Below are positions 9,798 to 19,844 of a DNA stretch of 64,000 bases, piece by piece. The position numbers and the translations under genes are program-made. The stretch's first letter is position 1. Each line of letters starts with the position of its first letter. This DNA comes from Trinickia soli (GTDB taxonomy: Bacteria > Pseudomonadota > Gammaproteobacteria > Burkholderiales > Burkholderiaceae). The stretch spans positions 1-64,000 of the forward strand of contig NZ_PNYB01000013.1 of assembly GCF_002879855.1 (NCBI RefSeq), in the 5' to 3' direction. The notes below the pieces were generated by a model. That model had not been told where the DNA came from. It worked only from the letters and a program-made list of their open reading frames with translations, and made no database searches.

Positions 9798-12700
9798 ATG
9801 CATACGGTAGTTTTCGGCTGGTTCGGTGTCTCGTCGATTTGGTTCGCGCCCCTGGCCGTGCGTCTCGCGCTCGCGGCCATGATGCGCGACAGCGGCGCGC
9901 GCGGACGCGGCAAGATCCGGCTCGGGCTGGGGTTCGCCGGCGTTCTGATCGGCAGCGGCTCGCTTGAAGCGGCGCTCGCGCCGCAGACGGGCAATGCGCT
10001 CGGGCACGCCCTGCTCGGCGCCTCGCTGCATGTGCTGGGCCGCGGGTCGTACTTCGTGCTGCCCGCATTGATGCTGGCGTCGCTGCCTTGGCTTCTCGGT
10101 TTTCGCTGGCGCGATGCGCTGCGCTGGGCCGACCGCGCCTTCGGCCTCGGTCTGAACATGCGGTCGAGCGCGCCGTCGCATACCGCGGCAAGCGCGCGCG
10201 AGGGCGAGCCGCGGGCAATGCGCGGCGCGGGCAGTTCGGTCGTGCGCACGAGCACCACCAATGTCATGGCGCCGAAATCGACAGGCCGTTACGCCCGGCC
10301 GACCGTTTGGCAGCCGCCCGTCAACCCGCGCACGGGAGCGTCGGTCTCGGGCGTCGGTTCGCGCGACGCTCGCGCTGCGAATGGGAGGCCGACGGCTGCG
10401 GCGAACACGGCCCCTCGGGCTGCCACACGTTCCCGGTCTTACGGGCCGGCAAACGTGCCGGCTCGCACGGCGTCGACACCCGTGTACTCGCGCGCAGCTG
10501 AAGGCGGCTCGCCTGCCTCGGTCGGCTATGCAGGGCTGCGTGCGACACAAGCGTCGGCGGCGGCATCCGCGCGCGCGGGAACCCCACCGGGTTCCAAGAA
10601 TTCCGCGCCGACGACCGCACCGGTTAGTCAGCCCCGCCCCGGTCCCACGGCACAGCCTCGGACTGTGGCACGCCCCCAGACAATCCAGGTCCAACGCGCC
10701 CCTTCCTTCGACGCCGGCAGCGGCTCTGACGCGACGGCCGAGCGATCGCCGGGCGTGCTTGAAACGCTGCGGGCCATCGAGGCCAATGCCGCGCAATGGA
10801 CCGCCCTCGCCAGTTCGAGCCTCGCGCGCCGCGGCGCGGCAACCGTGCAGAGGATGTCCGAGGCCGATCCGCAGGCAGGGATGCCCGCTGCGCCAGCGGG
10901 AAGCACGCCATCCGCGGCAGACAGCCATTCGCCCGCCGCCCACGAGACCGACGTCGCGCCGGCGCCGCAAACCCCGGACGCAGCGGTTGACGAGCAGGCC
11001 GCGCGCAGCGTGTTCGACACGGCTCGCGCCGACAACTTGCCGGAGCACCATGCGGCGGCACCTGTAGCGACGCCATCCGCCGAGGAGGCAGTTGACCACA
11101 CTGCCATTCCGGTCGGTGCGAGCGACCGGGCCGAGGCTGCCAGCGACGCCAGCGATGCGCAATCCAGCGTCGAGTCGACCGCGCCATGGATGGACCATGA
11201 CGCCCCCGACCCGCCGGGCGCCAGCGTGCTCGTGCCTGAAACCGCCTCGCCGCCCGCGCGCGCTGTCCTGACGACGGGCCTCCCGTCGCAAACGGCCGCG
11301 CTGCCGCCCACCCACGCCTTCGCGTCCATGGGCACAGCCACTGTGGCGAACGAATCGCCAACGGCAAGCGCGGCGCCCCAGCGTGAGCAGAACGTGCTGC
11401 TCGAACTTCCATCTGCGCCCAAGGCGGAAGAGTCGCGTCCCGCCGAGCCGGCAGCGACACCATCGACCGCATCCGAACCGCCCTCGATCACGCCCGAGCC
11501 GACATCGATACCGACGCCGATACAGTCATCGCCGCCATCCATCGCCGCCGCCCCCGACACCGTGGCTCCCGTCGAACGGGAAGAAACCACAGCGGAGCCC
11601 GCCGTGCGGTCCCCGCTACGTGGCCATGGCGGCGCCGAATTTACGTTCCATGCGCCGGCGGCCTCGGCCATCGAGCTGCCGAACCTCGATCTGCTCGACC
11701 CCGCATCCACGGAAACCGAAGAGATCCCGGCCGAACGCCTCGCGCAGACGGGCCAACTTATCGAGCAGCGCTTGCAGGAATTCAAAGTGCCCGTGACCGT
11801 GGTCGGCGCTTCGGCGGGCCCCGTCATCACGCGCTTCGAAATCGAGCCGGCGCTCGGCGTGCGCGGCAGTCAGATCGTCGGCCTGATGAAAGACTTGTCG
11901 CGCGGACTCGGACTCACGTCGATCCGCGTCGTGGAGACGATTCCCGGCAAGACCTGCATGGGACTCGAACTGCCGAACGCGAAGCGCCAGACGATCGCGC
12001 TGTCCGAGATTCTCGCTGCCACGCCCTATCGCAACTCGGCCTCGAAGCTCACGCTCGCGATGGGCAAGGACATCACGGGCCATCCGGTCGTCACCGACCT
12101 CGCCAAGGCGCCGCACATGCTCGTGGCCGGCACGACGGGTTCGGGCAAGTCCGTCGCCATCAACGCGATGATCGTCTCGCTGCTCTTCAAGGCGACGCCC
12201 GAAGAAGTGCGGCTGATCATGATCGATCCGAAGATGCTCGAGCTGTCGGTCTACGAGGGCATTCCGCATCTGCTTGCGCCCGTCGTCACGGACATGAAGC
12301 TCGCGGCGAATGCGTTGAACTGGTGTGTCGGCGAAATGGAAAAGCGCTATCGGCTCATGTCGGCCGTCGGCGTGCGCAATCTGGCCGGCTTCAACCAAAA
12401 GCTGCGCGACGCACAGGCGGCCGGCAAGAAGATCGGCAATCCGTTTTCGCTGACGCCCGAAGCGCCGGAACCCCTGTCGCCGTTGCCGCTGATCGTCGTC
12501 GTCATCGACGAGCTCGCCGATCTGATGATGGTTGCGGGGAAAAAGATCGAAGAGCTCATCGCGCGCCTCGCGCAGAAGGCGCGAGCCGCGGGCATCCATT
12601 TGATTCTCGCGACTCAGCGTCCTTCGGTCGACGTCATCACCGGTCTCATCAAAGCGAACATCCCGACCCGGGTGGCGTTCCAGGTTTCATCGAAAATCGA

Positions 12701-13148
12701 TTCGCGCACGATTCTCGACCAGATGGGTGCGGAATCGCTGCTGGGCCAGGGCGACATGCTGTTCCTGCCGCCCGGCACCGGCTACCCGCAGCGCGTCCAT
12801 GGCGCCTTCGTCTCCGACGAAGAAGTCCATCGCGTCGTCGAGTATCTGAAGCAGTTCGGCGAGCCCGAGTACGAGGAAGGCATCCTCGACGGCCCGGCAA
12901 CCGAAGGGGCGGCGCAAGATCTGTTCGGCGATGCGCCCGACGCCGAAGCGGATCCGCTGTACGACGAAGCCGTCGCTTTCGTCGTGCGCACGCGCCGCGC
13001 ATCGATCTCGGCCGTGCAACGTCAATTGCGGATCGGTTACAACCGCGCCGCGCGCCTCGTCGAACAAATGGAGGCAGCGGGACTCGTTTCGTCGATGGGG
13101 ATCAACGGCAGCCGCGAGGTCCTCGCGCCGCCGAGCTCTGAGCCGTGA
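9798..13148 (+). CDS. ftsK: FtsK/SpoIIIE-type DNA translocase
   Basis: An 1116-aa septal DNA pump. Residues 1 to about 110 hold only two or three hydrophobic segments ([57 protein letters not shown]) instead of the usual four. A 550-residue Ala/Pro/Ser/Thr/Glu-rich linker follows. The motor starts near residue 640: Walker A GTTGSGKS at about 778, Walker [15 protein letters not shown] at about 900, and [20 protein letters not shown]. The C-terminal gamma winged helix ([22 protein letters not shown]) reads KOPS-like polarity sequences and activates XerCD. A 37-bp gap separates it from the META gene. Burkholderiaceae commonly carry a second ftsK; this may be that paralogue. Confidence 0.9.
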   Translation: MHTVVFGWFGVSSIWFAPLAVRLALAAMMRDSGARGRGKIRLGLGFAGVLIGSGSLEAALAPQTGNALGHALLGASLHVLGRGSYFVLPALMLASLPWLLGFRWRDALRWADRAFGLGLNMRSSAPSHTAASAREGEPRAMRGAGSSVVRTSTTNVMAPKSTGRYARPTVWQPPVNPRTGASVSGVGSRDARAANGRPTAAANTAPRAATRSRSYGPANVPARTASTPVYSRAAEGGSPASVGYAGLRATQASAAASARAGTPPGSKNSAPTTAPVSQPRPGPTAQPRTVARPQTIQVQRAPSFDAGSGSDATAERSPGVLETLRAIEANAAQWTALASSSLARRGAATVQRMSEADPQAGMPAAPAGSTPSAADSHSPAAHETDVAPAPQTPDAAVDEQAARSVFDTARADNLPEHHAAAPVATPSAEEAVDHTAIPVGASDRAEAASDASDAQSSVESTAPWMDHDAPDPPGASVLVPETASPPARAVLTTGLPSQTAALPPTHAFASMGTATVANESPTASAAPQREQNVLLELPSAPKAEESRPAEPAATPSTASEPPSITPEPTSIPTPIQSSPPSIAAAPDTVAPVEREETTAEPAVRSPLRGHGGAEFTFHAPAASAIELPNLDLLDPASTETEEIPAERLAQTGQLIEQRLQEFKVPVTVVGASAGPVITRFEIEPALGVRGSQIVGLMKDLSRGLGLTSIRVVETIPGKTCMGLELPNAKRQTIALSEILAATPYRNSASKLTLAMGKDITGHPVVTDLAKAPHMLVAGTTGSGKSVAINAMIVSLLFKATPEEVRLIMIDPKMLELSVYEGIPHLLAPVVTDMKLAANALNWCVGEMEKRYRLMSAVGVRNLAGFNQKLRDAQAAGKKIGNPFSLTPEAPEPLSPLPLIVVVIDELADLMMVAGKKIEELIARLAQKARAAGIHLILATQRPSVDVITGLIKANIPTRVAFQVSSKIDSRTILDQMGAESLLGQGDMLFLPPGTGYPQRVHGAFVSDEEVHRVVEYLKQFGEPEYEEGILDGPATEGAAQDLFGDAPDAEADPLYDEAVAFVVRTRRASISAVQRQLRIGYNRAARLVEQMEAAGLVSSMGINGSREVLAPPSSEP

Positions 13149-13480
13149 CGGCGCGCCGATCGGCCAATCGGTGAACCGTCCGTCGCCATTTCACGGGCGC
13201 CCGAATCGCTCCACGCGGTAAAAGATGCGCAGCGATTGCAAAAACCAGCCGATGAAAGCCGATCGATGCCGCGCCTGCTTCCCCGTAGCCGCCTGCGTCC
13301 CTGCCCAGAGCCGCCGAACGCCCGAGCGGGCGGACCGCGAACATGCGCGCCCGCGCGTCTGCTTGTGGCCCGGCACGCGCGTTGCAGTAAACGGCTGAAC
13401 GGAAGGCACGCGGAAATGGCGTAAAAAATGGCGCAACTCCAGGCGGAAACCATGCCTTGCCGCTGCATCGTCTATGGCGA
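13149..13480. other. intergenic space, convergent genes
   Basis: 332 bp between two convergent stops (ftsK and the lactonase-fold gene). I see no terminator with a T-run and no small gene that I would defend. Confidence 0.5.
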
Positions 13481-14644
13481 TTACGAGGACGGCGTGAACT
13501 TGAAGTCGACCGGCGAGCCGATGTCGAGCCGCGTGGGCTGCGTCAGCATGCCCGTCGCGGGGTCGCGCCGAAACACGTAGGCCGTATCGCTGTCCTGATT
13601 GCCGACGATGAGCCAGCGGCCCGTCGGATCGATCGCGAACTCGCGCGGCGTACGGCCGAGCGTCGATTGCCTGCCGACCGGCCTGAGCATTCCGTCGGAG
13701 GGATCGACCGCGAAGATGACGATTTCGTTGGCGTCGCCGCGGTTCGTCGCATAGAGGAATCTGCCGTCGGGGGACAAGTGAATCGCCCCGGCGCCGATCT
13801 TGCCTTTGAAGCCCGGTGCCGTCAGTTTTAGCGTCTGCAGCGGCTTGAGCGTGCCGTTCGCGTACTGCAACGTCGTCACGGTGCCGGCCAGTTCGCTCGT
13901 GAGATAAGCATAGTGGCCGCCTGCGTCGAACACGAGATGGCGCGGCCCCGAGCCTGCCGGCATCTGCACGTATCCCTCAGGCGTCGGACTGATCAGCCCG
14001 CGGCTGCCGTCGTTGGTGTAACGGTACTCGTAAAGCTTGTCGTTGCCGAGATCCTGTGTGAACAGATAACGGCCGTCGGGTGTGAACACCGTCGAGTGAA
14101 CATGCGCATTATCCTGACGGCCCTGCACGGGTCCCCCGCCCTGCTGATGCACGACGAGCACCGCGGTGCCGACGCGCCCGCCTTCCTGCAGCGGAAACAC
14201 CGCAAAGCTGCCGCCAGGATCGGCCGCAACGGAATAATTTGCCGCCAGCAGGTAGCGGCCATCCGGGGACAAGCTCAGATAACACGGGTCGTTGCCTTCC
14301 GACGAGACCTGATTGATGAAGGTCAAGCGGCCCGCTTGCGGATCGAACGTAAAGGCGCTGATGCCGCCACGCTCCGTTGCGGGACCGTTGTCGCCAGGCA
14401 GTTCATTGACCGCATAGACGTAGCGCTGGTCGCGGGATACGACGAGATACGAGGGATTGACTGTCTTCACCGAAGACAGGGGCCGCACCTGCCCTGTCGC
14501 CGGGTCGAAGCGAAACACATCGATACCTTCGCTCTTGCCACCCGCCGTGTAGGTGCCGACAAGCAGGTTGTAAGCGGTCGCATCCGCCGCAGCTGTGCTG
14601 CCCTGCGCAAACGCGCTCGCCGCGGCGAATGTGGCCGTCATCAT
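13481..14644 (-). CDS. lactonase-family beta-propeller protein, probably periplasmic
   Basis: A protein of about 387 aa from the 6-phosphogluconolactonase/3-carboxymuconate cyclase seven-bladed propeller family (PF10282). Repeated blade sequences are visible: VNPSYLVVSRDQRYVYAVNE, PCYLSLSPDGRYLLAAN, HSTVFTPDGRYLFTQDLG, PRHLVFDAGGHYAYLTSE, GAIHLSPDGRFLYATNRG, PREFAIDPTGRWLIVGNQ. The ATG at 14644 begins MMTATFAAASAFAQG, which looks like the h-region and cleavage site of a signal peptide; a longer start would overlap the divergent DUF3096 gene. Sugar-lactone hydrolysis is the usual suggestion, but the substrate cannot be read from sequence. Confidence 0.85.
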   Translation of the reverse strand: MMTATFAAASAFAQGSTAAADATAYNLLVGTYTAGGKSEGIDVFRFDPATGQVRPLSSVKTVNPSYLVVSRDQRYVYAVNELPGDNGPATERGGISAFTFDPQAGRLTFINQVSSEGNDPCYLSLSPDGRYLLAANYSVAADPGGSFAVFPLQEGGRVGTAVLVVHQQGGGPVQGRQDNAHVHSTVFTPDGRYLFTQDLGNDKLYEYRYTNDGSRGLISPTPEGYVQMPAGSGPRHLVFDAGGHYAYLTSELAGTVTTLQYANGTLKPLQTLKLTAPGFKGKIGAGAIHLSPDGRFLYATNRGDANEIVIFAVDPSDGMLRPVGRQSTLGRTPREFAIDPTGRWLIVGNQDSDTAYVFRRDPATGMLTQPTRLDIGSPVDFKFTPSS

Positions 14645-14729
14645 GAAACCTTTGAGCCACTCGGAGGCTCTTACCGGACATGCGCGCCGTGGCGCTGCAT
14701 CGAAGATGCCAAACCTGAAAGGAGCCGCC

Positions 14730-14888
14730 ATGAATATTTCCGTCAGCTTGGGACCGCTCGCAGCGCTGATCGCGGGCATTCTGATTTTGGTCGCACCGCG
14801 ACTGTTGAACTACATTGTCGCGATCTACCTCATCATCATCGGTGTGATGGGGCTACTCGGACCGGGCACTCACTCGTTGCACTTGTGA
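14730..14888 (+). CDS. small membrane protein, DUF3096 family
   Basis: 52 aa, almost entirely hydrophobic: MNISVSLGPLAALIAGILI then LNYIVAIYLIIIGVMGLLG. Two short transmembrane segments separated by the Pro-Arg turn VAPRLL are the DUF3096 pattern. The Shine-Dalgarno AAAGGAG sits 5 bp before the ATG. Divergent from the lactonase-fold gene. Function unknown. Confidence 0.85.
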   Translation: MNISVSLGPLAALIAGILILVAPRLLNYIVAIYLIIIGVMGLLGPGTHSLHL

Positions 14889-14914
14889 GGTGGCGCACCG
14901 GCCGCGCATCTCGT

Positions 14915-15160
14915 TCAACCGTTGACGAACTGATCCAGCCGCAGCCTGCCTTGCAACGACAGACCGCCGACCGCGTATTGACCGCCACCGTCACGGTGAC
15001 GTTTGAAACAGGCACGCTCGATCAGAAACGCGGCGGCGGTTTCCATGCCGTTGCGCGTGAGACCGAGGGTGCGGGGATCGAGGTGGAGCAAGGCGTCTTC
15101 GCCAAGCTCGCGTGCTGCGGAGAGGATCGTGATGCAGTCGACCTTCGACGGATTCAGCAT
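14915..15160 (-). CDS. small conserved-type hypothetical protein
   Basis: 81 aa from MLNPSKVDCITILSAARELG to the stop, with a balanced composition rather than the Arg/Ala-rich look of a shadow frame: ALLHLDPRTLGLTRNGMETAAAFL then IERACFKRHRDGG. It is probably a soluble alpha/beta peptide. Longer in-frame starts up to 15340 exist but encode Arg-rich sequence. I do not recognise a family. Convergent with the DUF3096 gene. Confidence 0.5.
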   Translation of the reverse strand: MLNPSKVDCITILSAARELGEDALLHLDPRTLGLTRNGMETAAAFLIERACFKRHRDGGGQYAVGGLSLQGRLRLDQFVNG

Positions 15161-15458
15161 GGCGTCAATTCTCGCTTTGAGTGTTTGATGACCGGCGCGA
15201 TGATGGCCCCGTGCGCGACCCGCTAATGCGTAGCTCGTTATATCGGCCGCGCGTGGCCGGAATCCCCGAAACCTGATTGTAGCGAGCGAACTTGCGCCAT
15301 GGCAAAAGCAAAATCGTTTCCGGTGCGGCCGATCGGACATAAGGCGTAAGCTTTGCTACGTCTGTCCCGCGAACGGGTAGATCGACAGGTCTCCCGCACC
15401 GCGTTCGTCGCGGCGTTGCCGTGCCCGATACAAGAACGACAGGAGAAATACCGACGCC

Positions 15459-17309
15459 ATGCCCGCGCACATCGAAGATTACGCACTCGTCGGCGACGGC
15501 CATACGGCCGCGCTGATCTCCCGTGATGGATCGGTCGACTGGCTCTGCTGGCCGCGATTCGATTCCGGCGCCTGTTTCGCCGCCCTGCTCGGCGACGATA
15601 CGAACGGGTCGTGGCGCATCGCGCCCGCCGTGGAAGGCCCCGTCACGCGCACGCGCCGCTATCGCGACGGCACGCTCATCCTCGAGACCGATCACGAGTG
15701 CGCGGAGGGCATGGTCACCGTCATCGACTTCATGCCACCAGGCAACGGCGGCTCGCAACTCGTGCGGATCGTCGAAGGCAAGCGCGGCAAGGTGCCGATG
15801 TCGATGAAGCTGACCTTGCGCTTCGATTACGGACTGTCGATCCCGTGGGTCACGCAGTTCAAACACGGCCCGGGCATCAAAGCCGTCGTCGGTCCCAATA
15901 CCGTGGTGCTGCGCACGCCGGTTCAACTGTGCGGCGAGAACATGCATACGGCCGCGCAGTTCACGGTCTCGGCAGGCGAGCGCATTCCTTTCGTGCTTGC
16001 CTATTCGGTTTCGCATCAACGGCTGCCCCCTGCCAAAGATCCGTTCGACGCGCTCGGGCGTACGGAGCAACACTGGCGCGACTGGATTGCGCAATGCCGC
16101 GTGACAGGCCGCTACGCAGCGCCGATTCGCCGTTCGCTGATCACGCTCAAAGCGCTCGCTTATGAGCCGACGGGCGGCATCGTCGCGGCGCCCACCACCT
16201 CGCTGCCCGAGCGGCTGGGCGGCACGCGCAACTGGGATTACCGCTTTTGCTGGCTGCGCGATGCGACGATCACGCTGCTTGCGCTGATGCGCTGCGGGTT
16301 CTATGACGAGGCCCGCGCGTGGCGCATCTGGCTCGAACGCGCGCTTGCAGGCTCGCCCGCTCAAGCGCAGATTCTCTACGGCGTGGCAGGCGAGCGCCGC
16401 GTACCCGAAATCGAACTCGAATGGCTGCCCGGCTATGAAGGCGCGCGGCCCGTGCGCATCGGCAACAAAGCGGTGGGGCAACTCCAACTCGACGTCTACG
16501 GCGAAGTCATGAATGCCCTTCATCTGGCGCGCGTAGGCGGATTGCATGCGGACGAAGCCGTATGGGCGCTTCAATCCGTGATGCTCGAACACCTTGAAAC
16601 GATTTGGGCCGAACCCGACGAAGGCTTGTGGGAAGTGCGCAGCGGCCGACAGCAGTTCACCTTCTCGAAAGTGATGGCGTGGGTCGCGTTCGACCGGGCG
16701 ATCCGCTCGGCCGAAAAATTCAAGCTATCTGCGCCGCTCGATCGGTGGCGTGCGGTGCGAGACCGAATCCACGCCGATGTCTGCGAAAAGGGCTGGAGCG
16801 ACGAGCGGCATACGTTCACGCAGGTCTACGGCGGCGACGAAGTCGATGCGAGCCTGCTCCTGATACCGCTGCTCGGCTTTTTGCCGCCGAACGACCCACG
16901 CATTGCCTCGACCATGGCTGCGATCGAACACGATTTGATGTTCGAAGGGTTCGTGCTCCGCTATCGGACGCACAAGGTCGATGACGGGCTACCGCCCGGC
17001 GAGGGGACGTTTCTCGCCTGCAGCTTCTGGATGGTCGACAATCTGGCGCTGCAAGGCCGGATGGACGAAGCACACGCGATGTACGACCGGCTCGTCGGAC
17101 TCGTGAACGATGTGGGCCTGCTGGCCGAGGAATTCGATCCGCAAACGAAACGCTTCACCGGCAATTTCCCGCAAGCGTTCTCACATGTTGCGCTCGTTAA
17201 TACCGGGTTGAATCTGATGCGACACGAAGAAGAAATGGCGGGCGAAACGGGCCACCCCGGCTGCAAACGACACGCCGAAGGACCCGATTTGGCCGATCAG
17301 GCGCTCTAG
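15459..17309 (+). CDS. glycoside hydrolase family 15 protein
   Basis: A 616-aa GH15 (glucoamylase/trehalase-like) protein. The N-terminal beta-sandwich begins MPAHIEDYALVGDGHTAAL and SVDWLCWPRFDS; the (alpha/alpha)6 catalytic barrel contains GGTRNWDYRFCWLRDATITL and GQLQLDVYGEVMNAL, where the general acid and base of the family lie. There is no signal peptide, so it acts in the cytoplasm, on trehalose, glycogen or maltodextrin-like substrates; the exact one is not readable. A 292-bp gap with a strong hairpin separates it from phaZ. Confidence 0.92.
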   Translation: MPAHIEDYALVGDGHTAALISRDGSVDWLCWPRFDSGACFAALLGDDTNGSWRIAPAVEGPVTRTRRYRDGTLILETDHECAEGMVTVIDFMPPGNGGSQLVRIVEGKRGKVPMSMKLTLRFDYGLSIPWVTQFKHGPGIKAVVGPNTVVLRTPVQLCGENMHTAAQFTVSAGERIPFVLAYSVSHQRLPPAKDPFDALGRTEQHWRDWIAQCRVTGRYAAPIRRSLITLKALAYEPTGGIVAAPTTSLPERLGGTRNWDYRFCWLRDATITLLALMRCGFYDEARAWRIWLERALAGSPAQAQILYGVAGERRVPEIELEWLPGYEGARPVRIGNKAVGQLQLDVYGEVMNALHLARVGGLHADEAVWALQSVMLEHLETIWAEPDEGLWEVRSGRQQFTFSKVMAWVAFDRAIRSAEKFKLSAPLDRWRAVRDRIHADVCEKGWSDERHTFTQVYGGDEVDASLLLIPLLGFLPPNDPRIASTMAAIEHDLMFEGFVLRYRTHKVDDGLPPGEGTFLACSFWMVDNLALQGRMDEAHAMYDRLVGLVNDVGLLAEEFDPQTKRFTGNFPQAFSHVALVNTGLNLMRHEEEMAGETGHPGCKRHAEGPDLADQAL

Positions 17310-17320
17310 GGCACCCACCG

Positions 17321-17349
17321 GGAGCATGCCCCATTGTGGGGCATGCTCC
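17321..17349. terminator. perfect 13-bp hairpin after the GH15 gene
   Basis: GGAGCATGCCCCA, a 3-nt loop TTG and the exact reverse complement, 11 bp after the GH15 stop. The stem is strong, but no U-tract follows, so it may be an attenuator or 3' mRNA stabiliser rather than a classic intrinsic terminator. Confidence 0.6.
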
Positions 17350-17601
17350 GATGCATCGCCGCTGCGGCGGCCCGGGCAAGCCCGAATGCACGGCCGACGG
17401 CGCGAACCGGCCGAACTTCATCGGGGAAAATACCCTCCTGGCGAGAAGATTGCTGCATTGCACCCAACAACGTTTCTCCTTTATCATCAATTAAGTAACG
17501 CCGCCACAAGCGACCACCGTTGCAATCGTTCAAGACCAGCCGCGACGCCGAGCGCCGCATTATTTTTTGCCCCGTCCCCACCCCCGCGGGAGCCTCACAT
17601 C

Positions 17602-18879
17602 ATGCTTTACCAGTTTTACGAGTTTCAGCGCGCGCTCTTGAACCCACTGACTGCCTGGGCGCAGGCCGCTTCGAAGTCCTTCGCCAACCCGGCCAGTCCC
17701 TTCGCTTATGTGCCTGGCGCGACGCGTCTGTCGGCCGGCTATGAATTGCTCTACCGGCTGGGCAAGGATTACGAAAAGCCCGAGTTCGATATTCATCAAA
17801 TCGTCAAAGACGGCCATAACATTCCGATCATCGAACAAACGATCATCGAAAAGCCGTTTTGCCGTCTGCTGCGTTTCAAGCGCTTCGCCGACGACAGCGA
17901 CGCCGTCGCGCAATTGAAGGACGAGCCCGTCGTGCTCGTGTGCGCACCGCTGTCGGGTCACCATTCGACGCTGCTGCGCGACACCGTCCGCACGTTGTTG
18001 CAGGACCACAAGGTCTACATCACCGATTGGATGGACGCGCGCATGGTGCCGCTCGAAGATGGTCCGTTCCATCTCGACGATTATGTCGCCTACATTCAGG
18101 AATTCATCCGCCACATCGGCGCGAAGAATCTGCACGTGCTGTCCGTCTGTCAGCCGACGGTGCCCGTACTCGCCGCCATCTCGCTGATGGCGAGCCGCGG
18201 CGAGGACACGCCGCGCACGATGACGATGATGGGCGGCCCGATCGATGCGCGCCGCAGCCCCACGTCGGTCAATTCGCTGGCGATGCAGCGCTCGTACTCG
18301 TGGTTCGAGAACAACGTGATCTATACGGTGCCGTCGAATTATCCGGGCGTGGGCCGCCACGTTTATCCGGGCTTCCTGCAGCACGCGGGCTTCGTCGCGA
18401 TGAACCCGGAGCGTCACGCTGCGTCGCATTGGGATTTCTATCAAAGCCTGTTGCGCGGGGACGAAGACGACGCCGAAGCGCATCGCCAGTTCTACGACGA
18501 GTACAACGCCGTGCTCGATATGGCGGCCGAATACTATCTCGACACCATTCGCATCGTGTTCCAGGAGTTCCGCCTCGCCGACGGCACCTGGGAGATCGAC
18601 GGCGAACTCGTCCGCCCGCAGGACATCAGGAAAACCGCGTTGTTTACGATCGAAGGCGAGCTCGACGATATCTCGGGCTGCGGTCAAACGCGTGCCGCGC
18701 ATGATCTCTGCACGGGTATCCCCGACAACAACAAGCATCACTTCACCGCGGAAAAGTGCGGCCATTACGGCATCTTCTCGGGCCGTCGCTGGCGCACCAT
18801 CATCTACCCGCAATTGCGCGACTTCATCCTGGAACACAATCGGGAAACGAAGCGCACGCGCGAGCCGGTCGAGGCCTGA
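17602..18879 (+). CDS. phaZ: intracellular polyhydroxyalkanoate depolymerase
   Basis: 425 aa, matching PhaZ1-type intracellular depolymerases that mobilise stored poly-3-hydroxybutyrate. MLYQFYEFQRALLNPLTAWA is the family N-terminus. The nucleophile is a cysteine in the loop VLSVCQPTVPVL; by codon count it is Cys183, the same number as in the Cupriavidus PhaZ1 enzyme. The ATG at 17602 is preferred over an upstream in-frame ATG at 17326 that would run through the hairpin. No signal peptide, consistent with action on cytoplasmic granules. Confidence 0.95.
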   Translation: MLYQFYEFQRALLNPLTAWAQAASKSFANPASPFAYVPGATRLSAGYELLYRLGKDYEKPEFDIHQIVKDGHNIPIIEQTIIEKPFCRLLRFKRFADDSDAVAQLKDEPVVLVCAPLSGHHSTLLRDTVRTLLQDHKVYITDWMDARMVPLEDGPFHLDDYVAYIQEFIRHIGAKNLHVLSVCQPTVPVLAAISLMASRGEDTPRTMTMMGGPIDARRSPTSVNSLAMQRSYSWFENNVIYTVPSNYPGVGRHVYPGFLQHAGFVAMNPERHAASHWDFYQSLLRGDEDDAEAHRQFYDEYNAVLDMAAEYYLDTIRIVFQEFRLADGTWEIDGELVRPQDIRKTALFTIEGELDDISGCGQTRAAHDLCTGIPDNNKHHFTAEKCGHYGIFSGRRWRTIIYPQLRDFILEHNRETKRTREPVEA

Positions 18880-18884
18880 AGGTT

Positions 18885-18915
18885 GGCACCGCCGCCGGAA
18901 TACGGCGGCGGCGCC
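18885..18915. terminator. GC-rich hairpin between phaZ and the TetR gene
   Basis: A stem of CCGCCGCCG with its exact complement around the loop GAATA, extended by GGC/GCC with one mismatch. It lies in the 51-bp gap between two convergent genes and could serve both; the T-run after it is short. Confidence 0.5.
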
Positions 18916-18930
18916 CTCTTGCGCGGCAGA

Positions 18931-19563
18931 TCACTTGCGCATCAGATAGGCGAGCAACAGCTCCGTGTTCATCCGCACCAATTCACCGCGTTCGGACGGC
19001 GCACTGAAATCGCGGCCGAGCGTGGCCTCGAGCGTGAATCGATTCGACACGCTGTAGTAGCCGAGCCCGGACAGTGCAACGTAAAAGCGCAGCGGGTCGA
19101 CATTCGTGCGAAACAAGCCGGCGCGCTGGCCACGGTCGAGTATCGAAGACAGCGTTGCGACCATCGGCGAAATCATTTCGCGAATGCGCGTCGACTTCTG
19201 GATATAACGGGCTTCGTGCAGATTTTCGTTGTTGATCAGGCGCAGCAGATCGGGGTGATCGCGATAGTAGTCCCACACGAAATGCGCGAGCCGGGTAATG
19301 GCTTCGATCGGGGCGACGCCGTTCAAATCGAGCGTCTTCTCGGCCTCCGTCAATGCGCCGAAGGCATGTTCGAGTACTGCGGTGAAAAGCTGCTCCTTGC
19401 TCCCGAAGTAGTAATAGAGCATGCGCTCATTCGTCTCCGCGCGCCGGGCAATCTGGTCGACGCGGGCGCCGAACAAACCACCATTTGCGAACTCTTCGGC
19501 GGCCGCGAGCAAGATGCGACGCCGGGTTCCTTCGGGATCTCTTTTGATTTTCGATTGATTCAT
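18931..19563 (-). CDS. TetR/AcrR-family transcriptional regulator
   Basis: 210 aa. N-terminal helix-turn-helix: DPEGTRRRILLAAAEEFA ... GARVDQIARRAETNERMLYYYFGSKEQLF, the standard TetR pattern. The C-terminal domain (residues about 85-205, with HFVWDYYRDHPDLLRLINNE) resembles the RutR/NicR-type TetR_C group. No obvious target operon sits beside it; it is convergent with phaZ and divergent from rsxB, so either autoregulation or rsxB-nth control is possible. Confidence 0.9.
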   Translation of the reverse strand: MNQSKIKRDPEGTRRRILLAAAEEFANGGLFGARVDQIARRAETNERMLYYYFGSKEQLFTAVLEHAFGALTEAEKTLDLNGVAPIEAITRLAHFVWDYYRDHPDLLRLINNENLHEARYIQKSTRIREMISPMVATLSSILDRGQRAGLFRTNVDPLRFYVALSGLGYYSVSNRFTLEATLGRDFSAPSERGELVRMNTELLLAYLMRK

Positions 19564-19844
19564 GGTGGCCTTTTTGCTTCGTGAGCCGCGTTGCCCCGTC
19601 GTGCCGCCGCCCCCTCCTGGACCCTATGCCGGCTTGGCCGACGAGCGCGCCGTTTTTTCGAAACACCCTGCGCCTCGTGCGAAAAAGCGCTTCGATTATG
19701 GCACATGGATGACCGATCGCAATCCGGGAAATCGGCGATAATGCGCACTTTTCCCGCACGCGAAGCGCCTCCGCGGCCACTTTTCCTCGCGCCATACGGC
19801 GCGATGCTTTCGGCCTTGCCCCGCATGCCCAAGACGTACCGAAC

